Shown piece by piece: positions 17,539 to 26,623 of a stretch of 64,000 nucleotides of DNA. Where the stretch lies: positions 1 to 64,000 of the forward strand of contig CAWEWR010000019.1 in NCBI GenBank assembly GCA_963812675.1. Direction: 5' to 3'. Under the pieces are notes generated by a model that did no database searches, was not told the origin of the DNA, and worked only from the letters and a program-made list of their open reading frames with translations. Both the position numbers and the translations under genes were made by a program. Position 1 is the first letter of the stretch. Each line of letters starts with the position of its first letter. The DNA comes from AP-15 sp963812675 (GTDB lineage: Bacteria > Pseudomonadota > Alphaproteobacteria > ATCC43930 > CGMCC-115725).

Positions 17539-18735
17539 TTGACCCATATGCTGATCGCGGTCACGGCGATGTTTCTGCAACAAACCTGCGGCTCGATCGC
17601 CCGGGCGCTGCCGGCGGTGCTTGCGCCGTTGATCATCGCAGAACTACATGCTAATGCCGCCTGGGTCGGGATCTATTTCTCGTTGACTGCATTTGCCGGG
17701 CTGATCGGCCAGTTGGGATCTGGCGGCTTCATCATCCGGCACGGCGCCATTCGCATGAGCCAGATCGCCCTGCTGTTTACAGGCGCCGGTTTGGCAGTGG
17801 CAGTCCGCGGTGGTGCCGTCGGCTTCGTTCTGTCGGCCTTGATTGGCAACGGCGTTGCCTCGGTTGCAACCCCGGCCAGTTCCCAGTTGCTGGGGCGCTG
17901 GTCCGTCATGCGCTACGCGCCATTTGCCTTCTCCATTGCCCAGTGCGCGATCCCGGCAGGCATTCTGCTGACCGGCTATCTTGGCCCCTTGACGGCACAG
18001 TCGTTTGGCTGGCGTGACACGATGCTGGCGAGCGCGGCGCTGTGCTGGGCCGTCGCGCTGATGCTCCAGCCACTACGTGGCCGGCTCGATACTGAGTCAT
18101 CGGCCAGGCATCCGATCCGCCTGTCGGATTTGCGCACCACGATCACTGCAGTGCTGGCGGTCCGCGAGCTGCGCTCCTTGTCATTCGCCTGCTTTGCGTT
18201 CAACGGCACACAGGCCGTTTTTGTTGCCTATTTCGTCACCTACATGACCTCACAGGGCCATCCGCTGGTCGCGGCTGGAGCGCTGTATTCGACCGTCATT
18301 GCGGTGGCGTTGCCGGGCCGCATTTTATGGGCCTGGGTGGGCGGCTTCTTTGTCGCGCCACACTTAGTCTTGGGCGGGTTGGCCTTCGGCATGGCTGTCA
18401 GCATTGGGCTGATTGGCGCGTTTACGCCTCATTGGCCGTTGCTGGCGATCGGCGCGGTGACAATGGTGGTCAGCGCCACGGCGTTGTCCTGGCACGGCAT
18501 CATGCTGTCGGAAGCCGCGCGTCTGGCGCCGCCGGGACGAGTGGGCGCGGTTACCGGTGGGGTGCTGTCATTCGGCCAGGTCGGTGCGCTGTCCAGTCCC
18601 GCGGTCTTCTCGTTGCTGCTCGGGCTGTCTGGTGGCTATAGTGCTGGTTGGGTGGTCTGCGCCGTGCCGGCCGTTCTGGTCGGCGTAAACATGTTCCGCC
18701 AAGGTAAGCCTGTGCAGCAGCGTAATGCGCTGTGA
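17539..18735 (+). CDS. MFS transporter
   Basis: 398 residues with about twelve hydrophobic helices and no large soluble domain, fitting a major facilitator permease of the inner membrane. The first loop is AWVGIYFSLTAFAGLIGQLG followed by a short basic turn (RHGAIRMSQ), the usual MFS loop 2-3 arrangement. The start is taken as TTG at 17539 because GGAGGAAGCGTTCAC places the ribosome site correctly; the next ATG (17548) would be too far from it. Substrate unknown; by context possibly an organic acid handled by the neighbouring amidohydrolase, SDR and TPP enzymes. Confidence 0.85.
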   Translation: MTHMLIAVTAMFLQQTCGSIARALPAVLAPLIIAELHANAAWVGIYFSLTAFAGLIGQLGSGGFIIRHGAIRMSQIALLFTGAGLAVAVRGGAVGFVLSALIGNGVASVATPASSQLLGRWSVMRYAPFAFSIAQCAIPAGILLTGYLGPLTAQSFGWRDTMLASAALCWAVALMLQPLRGRLDTESSARHPIRLSDLRTTITAVLAVRELRSLSFACFAFNGTQAVFVAYFVTYMTSQGHPLVAAGALYSTVIAVALPGRILWAWVGGFFVAPHLVLGGLAFGMAVSIGLIGAFTPHWPLLAIGAVTMVVSATALSWHGIMLSEAARLAPPGRVGAVTGGVLSFGQVGALSSPAVFSLLLGLSGGYSAGWVVCAVPAVLVGVNMFRQGKPVQQRNAL

Positions 18736-18824
18736 CCTTCGTACCGCTGTAGTGACAGCAAGTCCGGATGGTTTATTTTGGCCGGGCCGCCGTCTTCTCC
18801 AAAAGCGTTTTGCCACGGCCTCTC

Positions 18825-18868
18825 GCCGCCTTCGGGTCAGTGCACCGGCCCGGGCGGCGTTTTGTTGT
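18825..18868 (+). terminator. Possible terminator after MFS gene
   Basis: GCCGCC pairs with GGCGGC across about 22 bases that contain a further GC-rich self-complement, followed by GTTTTGTT. Weak but correctly placed for the end of the MFS transcript. Confidence 0.3.
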
Positions 18869-18974
18869 GAGTTGGGCGACCGCATCCCTGATCCGGAGCC
18901 AGACCGCTACGCCCTTGTAATCGTCGGTCTACGGTGATTAGACGCTCGCGCCGCAACCTAAGGAACCAACAACT

Positions 18975-19307
18975 GTGATCCGGGTTACATCACTGTTCAC
19001 TCCGGTCTGGCGGCTCCCTATGCCAAAACTGTTGGCGATCGCCGCCATTTTACTCGTGGCCGGCGCGCCGCTGGTCGGTTTCGCTCAGAGCAGTGCGAAG
19101 ACCAACCCTGCGGCCACCCCTGAAACCAGCACCGCGCCCGGAAAGCTAAGTAACCAGGAAATCAAAAACTGGCTCGAAGGCCTCGGCTACACTCAGGTGA
19201 AAGATATCTCTCCCACACCTAGAGGCACCAGCGCCAAAGCGATGAAAGGCGACAAACCGGTGACGGCCGTCGTGGATTCCGCCAGCAAGGTCATCGACGA
19301 ACGCTAG
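18975..19307 (+). CDS. Small exported PepSY-like protein
   Basis: 110 residues from a GTG start with AAGGA ten bases upstream; a shorter start at ATG 19020 is possible. Residues MPKLLAIAAILLVAGAPLVG followed by FAQS form a signal peptide. After a Thr/Ala/Pro-rich linker, the C-terminal part (LSNQEIKNWLEGLGYTQVKD, then PVTAVVDSASKVIDER) resembles half of a PepSY repeat: helix, GYT.V.D strand, then VD-type strand. Likely periplasmic. No partner can be named. Confidence 0.7.
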   Translation: MIRVTSLFTPVWRLPMPKLLAIAAILLVAGAPLVGFAQSSAKTNPAATPETSTAPGKLSNQEIKNWLEGLGYTQVKDISPTPRGTSAKAMKGDKPVTAVVDSASKVIDER

Positions 19308-19453
19308 GCGGCGCGCACGATACCAGCAGGCCGCGTTACGTCAACTGCTGAGAGACTGACTTCGAGCGCAGTCGGTCGCAATCATCGCTAGGGGCTTGCG
19401 CAGCTTAGCGGCTCCGACACCCTTTCGCGCCAATCCCGAGCGGCCGTATGCTC

Positions 19454-20014
19454 TTACGGGCGGTAATGCTTCGGCAGATCCGCGAACGGCTCGTCGGGCG
19501 CCGGTGGCTCGTGTGGTTGCGGCAGGCCGAGATGATCGATCACCAGCTGCGTGTTGGAATTTCGCGCCGCCAACTGTCTTGCCTGGTCCAGGCGACCCGT
19601 ACACGCCACATTGACTGGCAGTGAGTGCTGCGCCGCGGTGGCCAGAACACGGTTAATCGCGGGGTCGGCGGGATCAGTTGAAGCATTGTCTCTCAGGAAG
19701 ATCCGGATGCCTACGGTGCCGTCGATGGAAGCCCAGTCGGCAATTGTATCGACCACGGCGGGGTCGGTCGGATCGACGGGCTTGACCAGCCTGAACCGGG
19801 TGGGGTGAGCCGCAAACACCTCAAGGGCGTAGCTGGCGTCGTAGCGATACATGCTGAACGGCGATACCAGTATCGCGCCGTCGACGCCGACGGCGTCCAT
19901 GGCCGTCACCATCTGGTCGCCGGTGACCTCAGGCGGTCCGTAGAGAGTGCCGATCCACGGGCGGCCGGGGTGATTGCGTTCGTAGGCGTGAACCTGGGAA
20001 TCCAACATCGGCAT
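19454..20014 (-). pseudogene. Truncated amidohydrolase paralog
   Basis: 186 residues similar along its length to the first 60% of the amidohydrolase at 14583-15557 (DSQVHAYERNHPGRPWIG, GVDGAILVSPFSMYRYDASY, VGIRIFLRDN, LVIDHLGLPQPHEPPAPD). It stops with FADLPKHYRP where the full-length relative continues for another 110 residues including the GTDW motif. The loss of this half of the barrel should abolish activity. The start at 20014 has GGAGG six bases upstream. The cut point follows the shared ADLPK exactly, so a deletion or rearrangement, not a point mutation, is likely. Confidence 0.65.
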
Positions 20015-20053
20015 GACGTCCTCCACGAAACCGAATGTTTTTGCCGCGAACCC

Positions 20054-21724
20054 TTATGCTTCGCCGTAATGGACCCGGCGAAAGTTGCGCGACGGGATCA
20101 GGTCGTCGACATGCACGTCCCACAAAGAGGCGCCATCCTGTGCTTGATGCTCGCGGAACAGTCCTTCGAACTGACCCCGGCTCGTCACTTTAGTGCCGTT
20201 GAGACCGAACCCGCCCGCCACCTGGGCAAGATCGCCCCGGCCGTGGGTCGCGTACATGGGATCGACACCATGGGCCCGGAATTTGTGTGTCTCGGCCCCA
20301 TAGCCACCATCGTTGATGATGCAAATCAATAGCTTGATCCCGTGGCGCCGCACGGTCTCCAGCTCCTGGATGTGCTGATAGAGGCTGCCATCGCCGTCGA
20401 TCAGCATCACCTTGCCGTTGTTGCGCGCGGCGGCGACGCCGATCGCCGCCGGAAGACCTGAGCCGATTGCGCCAAAATCGATCGGGATGTGATACTTGCC
20501 CGCCGGGCGGCCGCGCAGATGCTTCATCGCAAAGCTGAAGCAATGCCCGCCCGCGACGATGATGTCCCAATCTTTCGGCACTGCCGCGTCCAACTCTTTG
20601 ACTACTGGCCGCGGGTCGAGCGTGCCGGGGGTCGGCGTATAGGGCTTGGGGTCTGGGTTCTCGGCGGTCGTGGCAATCTTCGTGGCGATCTCGTTGCTGC
20701 GCCAGCCGCGACGGCTGATACCCCTTTCCTTGAGCCGGGTCACAATCGCCTCGGCGGCGGCCTTGGCGTCGGCGTGGACATGAAGGTCAGCCGTCCGCAG
20801 CCCTTGCCATAACTCGCGCGGCTGCGTGTCGATCCGGACCACCTTGGCGGTGGGAAAAAGGTAGCCGCCCTCGGTTGTGTAGTGGCCGAGCCCGGCTCCG
20901 GCGGCGATCACCAGATCGCTTTCGGCAAACAGCTCACGGCCGAGATCGGTAGCGAAGGTGCCGGCAATATCGAGCGCGAACGGGTTGCCATCGAACAAAC
21001 CCTTGCCGAGCAGCGTCGTTGCGAGCAGCGCACCCAACTCTTGCGCCAAGGATTCGAGGGCGCTCTTGGCGCCGGACCACATCGCGCCGCCGCCGCCGAT
21101 AACAATAGGCCATTCGGCCTCGGCAACCATCGCGACGATTTCGTCGACCACCGCCAGGTCGGGCCGAAGCACCTGGGCGCGCGGCATCAAATCGGTAGAC
21201 GGCGTGTAGTCGGGCAGATACGGAAATTCTTCCGTTTCCAAGTCGAGCGGCACGCTGAGCACCACCGGCTTACGCTCGGCGCGCGCAACGTAAAATGCCT
21301 CGCGCACGCAATCGAGCGCCCGATCAATCGTGCGGATCGGCACAAAATGCGCACCGGTCGCCAATGCCAGCGGCGCCTGACCGATCGACTGAATGTACCA
21401 GGAGACACCGACCGGGGCGTCACCGGCGAACACCACCACCGGCGCATTGCCGCGCGCCGCCATCGCAAGCGCTGTCATGATCTGGGTATAGCCCGGGCCG
21501 CACGTCACCGAGCCGACCCCAACCCTGCCAGTAGCGCGGGCGTAAGCATCGGCCATTGCTACGCAGCAATGCTCGTGGCGAGCGTGGATCAGCCGGACCT
21601 TTTGATTTTCGGCCATCGACGCCGACCAATACATGTTGGCGTCACCCATCAGGGTGAAAAGCGGGTCGACCCCCTCGGTCGCGAAGGCCTGGGCCAAGAT
21701 ATCCGAAACCTGGTTATCGCTCAT
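20054..21724 (-). CDS. Thiamine pyrophosphate-dependent enzyme (acetolactate synthase-like)
   Basis: 556 residues. The three-domain TPP fold of acetolactate synthase/benzoylformate decarboxylase relatives. The Glu that activates TPP is in HARHEHCCVAMADAYARATG (about residue 52), followed by VTCGPGYTQIMTAL. The central domain has VIGGGGAMWS. The TPP/Mg region is MLIDGDGSLYQHIQELETV to CIINDGGYG (about 445-480). Specific reaction unknown; it lacks clear features of true IlvB. The ATG overlaps the stop of the CoxG-like gene by four bases (ATGA), so the two proteins are translationally coupled and may work on the same substrate. Confidence 0.88.
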   Translation of the reverse strand: MSDNQVSDILAQAFATEGVDPLFTLMGDANMYWSASMAENQKVRLIHARHEHCCVAMADAYARATGRVGVGSVTCGPGYTQIMTALAMAARGNAPVVVFAGDAPVGVSWYIQSIGQAPLALATGAHFVPIRTIDRALDCVREAFYVARAERKPVVLSVPLDLETEEFPYLPDYTPSTDLMPRAQVLRPDLAVVDEIVAMVAEAEWPIVIGGGGAMWSGAKSALESLAQELGALLATTLLGKGLFDGNPFALDIAGTFATDLGRELFAESDLVIAAGAGLGHYTTEGGYLFPTAKVVRIDTQPRELWQGLRTADLHVHADAKAAAEAIVTRLKERGISRRGWRSNEIATKIATTAENPDPKPYTPTPGTLDPRPVVKELDAAVPKDWDIIVAGGHCFSFAMKHLRGRPAGKYHIPIDFGAIGSGLPAAIGVAAARNNGKVMLIDGDGSLYQHIQELETVRRHGIKLLICIINDGGYGAETHKFRAHGVDPMYATHGRGDLAQVAGGFGLNGTKVTSRGQFEGLFREHQAQDGASLWDVHVDDLIPSRNFRRVHYGEA

Positions 21725-22353
21725 CGTGCTTCTCTCATTCCGAAAAAGACCTGCCGCAGCCACGAAATGAAAGCGCGCCACAAGATCTTGCCGCCCTTGA
21801 GCTCCGAGGCCGCCGGCGCTACCGCCCTCTTGTCCTCCGGCAACGGCGTAGCCCCCTCCCCGTGCTCGCCTGCCATAAGAGAGGCGGGGTGTGGAGCGGT
21901 CGCCCGCGCCTGGTCAGGTGTCAATTTCGCGACGTTCTCGGCGAACTCGGCGAGGATCGCACGAGCGAGGTGCACCCCGCCCGCATTTGCAAAGGTTTCG
22001 AGCGGGCCGGTAACGTTGAAATGGCCTTCGACTTTCAACAAGGTCGTGCGGTCGCCGGTCGCCTCGACACTTCCCGAGGCGTTTGCCCGCGAAGCACCCC
22101 GTCCGTCGATCCCCCGCCCCTGGATCGTGCGGCGTCGGACAGAATGGTCATAAGCGAGTTCGGCCTCGCCGCGAAATACCGCCACGGTCGGGCCGAACTT
22201 CACGCGCATTGTTCCTTGATAGGTACCGCCCTCGCTCGATTTGGTGAGGACGGCGCCGGGGATGCACGAAGCGACGATCGCCGGGTCGGAGAGGATCGGC
22301 CACAACACCGCGGGTGGCATCGCGATCGGGACTTCTTCACGGATCGAAATCAT
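21721..22353 (-). CDS. CoxG-like SRPBCC-family protein
   Basis: 210 residues. The N-terminal 150 residues fit the CoxG family of SRPBCC ligand-binding folds: VPIAMPPAVLWPILSDPAIV, ASCIPGAVLTK, GTMRVKFGPTVAVFRGEAEL and the central GxGxxG-like basic region. CoxG proteins are linked to maturation or membrane recruitment of molybdenum hydroxylases, yet none is encoded here. Residues from about 150 are a low-complexity linker (HGEGATPLPEDKRAVAPAAS) leading to a short hydrophobic end (ILWRAFISWLRQVFFGM), perhaps a membrane anchor. Coupled by ATGA overlap to the TPP enzyme downstream. Confidence 0.8.
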   Translation of the reverse strand: MISIREEVPIAMPPAVLWPILSDPAIVASCIPGAVLTKSSEGGTYQGTMRVKFGPTVAVFRGEAELAYDHSVRRRTIQGRGIDGRGASRANASGSVEATGDRTTLLKVEGHFNVTGPLETFANAGGVHLARAILAEFAENVAKLTPDQARATAPHPASLMAGEHGEGATPLPEDKRAVAPAASELKGGKILWRAFISWLRQVFFGMREAR

Positions 22354-22726
22354 GGCTTCCCGTTATCAGCACGACTGGCCCTGGATCGACGCCCAAATTT
22401 GTGAAGTTGCGAAGCGGAACCATCGCTAGTCCTGTTGAACTGGGCGTAGGCGACTTCGAAGCCGACGGGGCTGCCGACGTCCTCTCGTAGGACGAGAGCC
22501 AAGAGACACGGGTGAAGCCTCGTAAGTCGTCGCTGAAACACATAGTAACCGGCGAATTTGACCTGATGCAGCCACTTCAGCCCTTGCGGCGGCTGATCAC
22601 CACGCTGGTGAATTGTGGCTTACCAAGTCACCAGCGTGCATCGCCTCGGCGTGCCGCCGTCTCACGAACAGTCGCGCCATGCCTTGGCCCGGTTCACCCG
22701 CACCCACGCATCGATCCTGGTCAGGT
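22354..22726. other. Gap between CoxG-like and LLM genes
   Basis: No gene, tRNA or clear hairpin found. It should contain the promoter of the minus-strand CoxG-TPP pair. Confidence 0.4.
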
Positions 22727-23569
22727 TTATCGGCTGACCTGCCGCATGATATTCGTCCACCGGTCCACAATCGGCAGCACCGTATCCGCCTTCTCCGGCG
22801 GGAACATCGGCACAATGCGGGCGACGCCCATCTCGGCCAGGCGCTTCACCCGGTCTACATCCTCGCCGAGGCCGAACGAGGTGATCTCGATGGACTCCGG
22901 ATCGCGGCCGGCCTCCTTCGCCATGTCGCGGAATTTCGGCAATACTTCGGCGATGTCGCCGCGGGCCGTCGGAATCCAGCCATCGCCATAGCGGATGGCG
23001 CGCCGCGCGCCATACGGGAAAGCGCCCCCGACATGGATCGGCGGATGCGGCTTCTGGGCCGGTTTGGGCCGGGCGATCATCGGATCGAAATTGACGAACT
23101 CGCCGTGATATTCCGCCTTTTCCTTCGTCCAGATTTCCTTCATCGCCTCGATCAACTCGCGCACCCGCTTGAAGCGGGTCGCATAGACGGTGCCATGGTC
23201 TTCCATTTCGTCCTGGTTCCAGCCGCCGCCGACGCCAAACAGGAACCGTCCCTGGCTCGCCTGGTCGATCGAGGCGACCAGCTTGGCGGTCTGGATCGCG
23301 TCGCGCTGCTGAATGAGCGCCACGCCGGTGCCGAGCTTGATTTTGCTGGTCGCCTGACTGGCCGCGGCCAGCACCACGAACGGGTCCATCGCGTCGTAGT
23401 ACTGCTTGGGCAGATCGCCGCCTCCCGGAAACGGCGTCTTGCGCGACAGCGGAATATGCGAGTGCTCGGGCGCCCAGACCGACTCGAAACCGCGCTCCTC
23501 AAGCGCGCGGGCAAGCTCCGGCGCCGACATCGAATAATCGGTAAAGAACATCGCGCCGCCGAAATGCAT
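22727..23569 (-). CDS. LLM-class (luciferase-like) flavin oxidoreductase
   Basis: 280 residues, TIM-barrel of the luciferase-like monooxygenase / F420-dependent oxidoreductase type. Features: early FFTDYSMSAPELARALEERG, SVWAPEHSHIP, the core TSKIKLGTGVALIQQRDAI, GRFLFGVGGGWNQDEMEDHG and PPIHVGGAFPYGARRAIRYG. The length matches subfamilies annotated as F420-dependent (TIGR03619-like), but cofactor (F420 or FMN) cannot be decided from sequence by eye. Upstream GGGAGAGGGAGATGC provides a ribosome site. Divergent from dinB. Substrate unknown. Confidence 0.88.
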   Translation of the reverse strand: MHFGGAMFFTDYSMSAPELARALEERGFESVWAPEHSHIPLSRKTPFPGGGDLPKQYYDAMDPFVVLAAASQATSKIKLGTGVALIQQRDAIQTAKLVASIDQASQGRFLFGVGGGWNQDEMEDHGTVYATRFKRVRELIEAMKEIWTKEKAEYHGEFVNFDPMIARPKPAQKPHPPIHVGGAFPYGARRAIRYGDGWIPTARGDIAEVLPKFRDMAKEAGRDPESIEITSFGLGEDVDRVKRLAEMGVARIVPMFPPEKADTVLPIVDRWTNIMRQVSR

Positions 23570-23712
23570 CTCCCTCTCCCTTTGCTGTGTCCTGGCTCGG
23601 CGGCAGAGGTTAGCTGCTGGCGCCGGCCGGCGCTATCGGTTACCTATCCCTCCGATACGCGGTGACACGCGAACCGCATCCTCGCCTGGCGAATCATCGG
23701 GAGAGGGCTCAC

Positions 23713-24840
23713 ATGGGGGTGGAAGAGCGCGCGGAAGAATCCTCAGCCGAGGCGGGGCGCTCGCGCAAAATCATCCATATCGACATGGATGCGTTCTACG
23801 CATCTGTCGAACAGCGTGACAATCCGGACCTGCGCGGGAAACCTGTCGCCGTCGGCGGCTCGCGAGAACGCGGTGTTGTAGCAGCCGCAAGCTACGAAGC
23901 GCGGAAGTTCGGCGTGCACTCCGCGATGCCGTCGATCACAGCCAAACGGAAATGCCCGGATCTGATCTTTGTTAAGCCGAGGTTCGATGGCTACAAGGCG
24001 ATCTCTCTGCAGATACGGGAGATCTTCGCCGAATATACGCCGATCATCGAGCCATTGTCACTCGACGAGGCGTATCTCGATGTCACCGCAAACCTCAAAG
24101 GTACCCTCTCGGCGACACAGATCGCTGCAGAAATCCGGGCGAGGATCCGAACTGAAACCGACCTCACGGCTTCCGCCGGCGTCTCGTACAACAAGTTCCT
24201 CGCCAAACTCGCCTCCGATCACCGCAAGCCGGACGGGCTCTTCGTTATCACTCCGAAAATGGGGCCGGCATTCGTCGAGACCCTGCTGGTCAGGAAATTT
24301 CACGGCGTCGGGCCTGCGACAGCCAAGAAAATGGCCCGGCTCGGTATCGAAACCGGGCTTGACCTTAAGGCGCAGACCCAGGCCTTCCTGCAGCAACATT
24401 TCGGGAAAGCCGGCTCCTACTATTACTGGGCTGCGCGTGGTATTGATGAGCGGCCTGTCCGTGCCGATCGGATACGAAAATCCGTTGGCGCCGAGAACAC
24501 GTTTGCCGCCGATCTCTTCACCTACGAGGCTGCGCGCGATGCCCTTCAAGAGATCGTCGACAAAGTGTGGGGGTATTGTGAGGGATCCGGCCTTCGCGGC
24601 CGCACAGTCACACTGAAGGTCAAGTTCGCCAACTTCCGGCAGATCACGCGAAGCCGCACCGGTCAGATGCAGATCAGGACGCGAGGCGAACTCGAACAGC
24701 TTGGTAACGCACTGCTCGAACCCCTCTTTCCGGTCGCCAAAGGCGTTCGGCTCCTCGGTGTCTCCTTGTCTTCACTCGTGGTGGAAGAGGCCGAACGCGA
24801 GCCCGAATTCAGCCTGCCCCAGAACCTGGTTGACTGCTGA
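23713..24840 (+). CDS. dinB: DNA polymerase IV (Y family)
   Basis: 375 residues. Error-prone translesion polymerase of the DinB group. Catalytic motifs: IIHIDMDAFYASVEQRDNP (Asp 24 and 26, with the steric-gate region FYASVE) and PLSLDEAYLDVT (the Asp-Glu pair). The thumb HhH region is FHGVGPATAKKMARLGIETG, and the little-finger domain includes GRTVTLKVKFANFRQITRS. An upstream in-frame GTG at 23662 exists, but the ATG at 23713 has GGGAGAG seven to eight bases before it. The C-terminus (FSLPQNLVDC) lacks a clear beta-clamp motif. I see no LexA box near the start. Confidence 0.93.
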   Translation: MGVEERAEESSAEAGRSRKIIHIDMDAFYASVEQRDNPDLRGKPVAVGGSRERGVVAAASYEARKFGVHSAMPSITAKRKCPDLIFVKPRFDGYKAISLQIREIFAEYTPIIEPLSLDEAYLDVTANLKGTLSATQIAAEIRARIRTETDLTASAGVSYNKFLAKLASDHRKPDGLFVITPKMGPAFVETLLVRKFHGVGPATAKKMARLGIETGLDLKAQTQAFLQQHFGKAGSYYYWAARGIDERPVRADRIRKSVGAENTFAADLFTYEAARDALQEIVDKVWGYCEGSGLRGRTVTLKVKFANFRQITRSRTGQMQIRTRGELEQLGNALLEPLFPVAKGVRLLGVSLSSLVVEEAEREPEFSLPQNLVDC

Positions 24841-25137
24841 GCGGGGTCCCTGCTCGGAGGGGGAATTCTCACGAGTTGGTGACACCCAGTTCCCAATTGT
24901 CCCCCATTTCGGAGGCGCACAAGGTCGGACGATCGTATCTATTAAATTGAACCAAATCAGTCGCCTGACACATCCCCATATTACCGAAACGCAACGAGCC
25001 GACCCCGATCGACCGGGGGCTCCTCCACAGGTTGGGCCTTCGAGCACGCGACAGTCGGCTCCAAAGTGCCGCTCGGTGCTGTCGCGGTCTGTGTTGGAAT
25101 TTGATTGGCCGTTCTCCGGCTGGCGGAGGATATTGGA
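24841..25137. other. Gap between dinB and IS256 remnant
   Basis: No gene seen; possibly the left flank of the small mobile region that ends at tRNA-Gly. Confidence 0.4.
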
Positions 25138-25440
25138 TCAGGCAGCGAGGTCAATCAGCGTGTCAGCGAGCTCGTGGGTGAGGGTCTGCCATCCGTCGAT
25201 TTTGCGCAATCGTGATCTGACCAGCGGCGAGCAACGCCCAGAACAACATGGCTGCGGTCTCGGCCGAGGGCAGCGCCGTCTGGGTCTTGATGCGGCGCTT
25301 GAATTCCTCGTGGAGCCGTTCGATCGCGTTGGTGGTGCGCGCGCTCTTCCATTGGCTGACGGGCAACCGGGTGAAGGTGTACAGCCGGTCACCGGCCTCC
25401 TTTGCCGAGGATCTGAAGCCGAATTACGCGCGCGTAGGTG
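25138..25440 (-). pseudogene. IS256-family (Mutator-type) transposase remnant
   Basis: Minus-strand reading gives AGDRLYTFTRLPVSQWKSAR, TTNAIERLHEEFKRRIKTQT and AAMLFWALLAAGQIT, the C-terminal third of an IS256-family transposase. The last block (LRKIDGWQTLTHELADTLID) is in a different frame, so there is at least one frameshift near 25205. The N-terminal two-thirds and the terminal repeats are missing. Confidence 0.8.
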
Positions 25441-25545
25441 ACGGAATCCGGTGTCGACCTGAAGCCGCTCTGTAATTCTACAACCGAAGAGGTGTAAATG
25501 GTGGTATAAAGGTCAGAAAGCGCTCTCGCGTGACGGAGTGACGAA

Positions 25546-26526
25546 ATGCGGCCCGGCTCTATCGAATATGATCCGGTTGTTGGGAACGAGATCCTGGAAC
25601 GATTGGCTGACGGCGATTCTTTGGCCGCAATCTGCCGCGATCAAGGGATGCCCGATGAGCGGAGCGTTCGGCGGTGGGCGCGAAACCACGGCGACTTTGG
25701 CGATCAGTACGCAGTCGCGCGACGGCTCGGCTACGAGAAGCGTGCTGATGAGCTGCTCGAAATCGCGGATGATGCGTCCGCCGATTGGAGCGAGACCGAG
25801 AATGGCCACAGGGTCGTTAGGCCGTTTGTAATTAAGGTCGGTGGTAAGATCATGGGCGACAGCTTTGTTTCGTATCTGCGCGTTTCGACCGACAAGCAAG
25901 GTCGCTCCGGGCTTGGCATCGAGGCACAACGCGCCGCGGTCGCATCCTACCTGGACGGGTTCGGTGCAGTACCAATGGCGGAACTCGTCGAGGTCGAGAG
26001 CGGCAAGCGCGATGATCGCCCCGAGCTCTCACGAGCCCTCGCCGAATGTCGCGTCCGGAAGGCAACGCTGGTAATCGCGAAGCTCGATCGCCTTGCCCGC
26101 GATGCTCACTTCCTGCTCGGCCTGCAGCGTTCGGGCATCGCGTTCACGGCGGCGGACATGCCGAATGCGAACCGCCTGACGGTCGGCATCATGGCGATGG
26201 TCGCCGAGGAGGAGCGGCGCGCTATCTCTGACCGGACCAAGGCAGCGCTCGCTGCGGCCAAGGCGCGGGGCGTCAAGTTTGGCGGCCGGGTGGAGAACCT
26301 CAAGAACGCAAAACTGGGGCGCCAGAAGGCGGCAGAAGTACGGCAAGGCAAGGCCGCATCCCGAACCGCCGATCTGCTCCCGGTGATCGACGCTATCCGG
26401 GCGGAGGGGATCACTAGCGCAACGGGGATCGCCAAAGCACTGAACGAGCGCGGCATTCCGACGACGCGCGGCGGTCGCTGGCAGGCCGTGCAGGTTCAAC
26501 GAATGCTACGAAGCGCGACCGAATAG
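25546..26526 (+). CDS. Serine recombinase with N-terminal terminase-small-subunit-like domain
   Basis: 326 residues. Residues 1 to about 85 (EILERLADGDSLAAICRDQG, DERSVRRWARNHGDFGDQYA, RADELLEIADDASADW) look like the DNA-binding part of phage terminase small-subunit-like proteins. From residue 103 begins a small serine recombinase: SFVSYLRVSTDKQGRSGLGI with the catalytic Ser in YLRVS, then AKLDRLARDAHFLL, MAEEERR-type MAMVAEEERRAISDRTKAAL, and a C-terminal recombinase-like helix-turn-helix (GIAKALNERGIPTTRGGRWQ). An internal ATG at 25852 with GGTAAG upstream could start a stand-alone 224-residue recombinase, so the longer product may be an accidental or a real fusion. It lies 145 bases from the 3' end of tRNA-Gly, a classic integration site. 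Confidence 0.85.
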   Translation: MRPGSIEYDPVVGNEILERLADGDSLAAICRDQGMPDERSVRRWARNHGDFGDQYAVARRLGYEKRADELLEIADDASADWSETENGHRVVRPFVIKVGGKIMGDSFVSYLRVSTDKQGRSGLGIEAQRAAVASYLDGFGAVPMAELVEVESGKRDDRPELSRALAECRVRKATLVIAKLDRLARDAHFLLGLQRSGIAFTAADMPNANRLTVGIMAMVAEEERRAISDRTKAALAAAKARGVKFGGRVENLKNAKLGRQKAAEVRQGKAASRTADLLPVIDAIRAEGITSATGIAKALNERGIPTTRGGRWQAVQVQRMLRSATE

Positions 26527-26623
26527 CATCGGGCGCCCCGAGATCCGTCCCGACCCGCGCGCATGACGGCGTCCCACGTGTTCCGAAAGATACGTATGCC
26601 CTTCAGGTTGCTATGTGGTTGCT

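Noticed and set aside
20882..22153. Long plus-strand open frame opposite the TPP and CoxG-like genes
   Set aside because: Arg/His/Gln-rich translation with no motif; mirrors the third-position GC bias of two well-supported minus-strand genes.
22613..23665. 350-codon plus-strand frame opposite the LLM oxidoreductase
   Set aside because: Antisense shadow of a clear luciferase-like enzyme; no ribosome site or domain.
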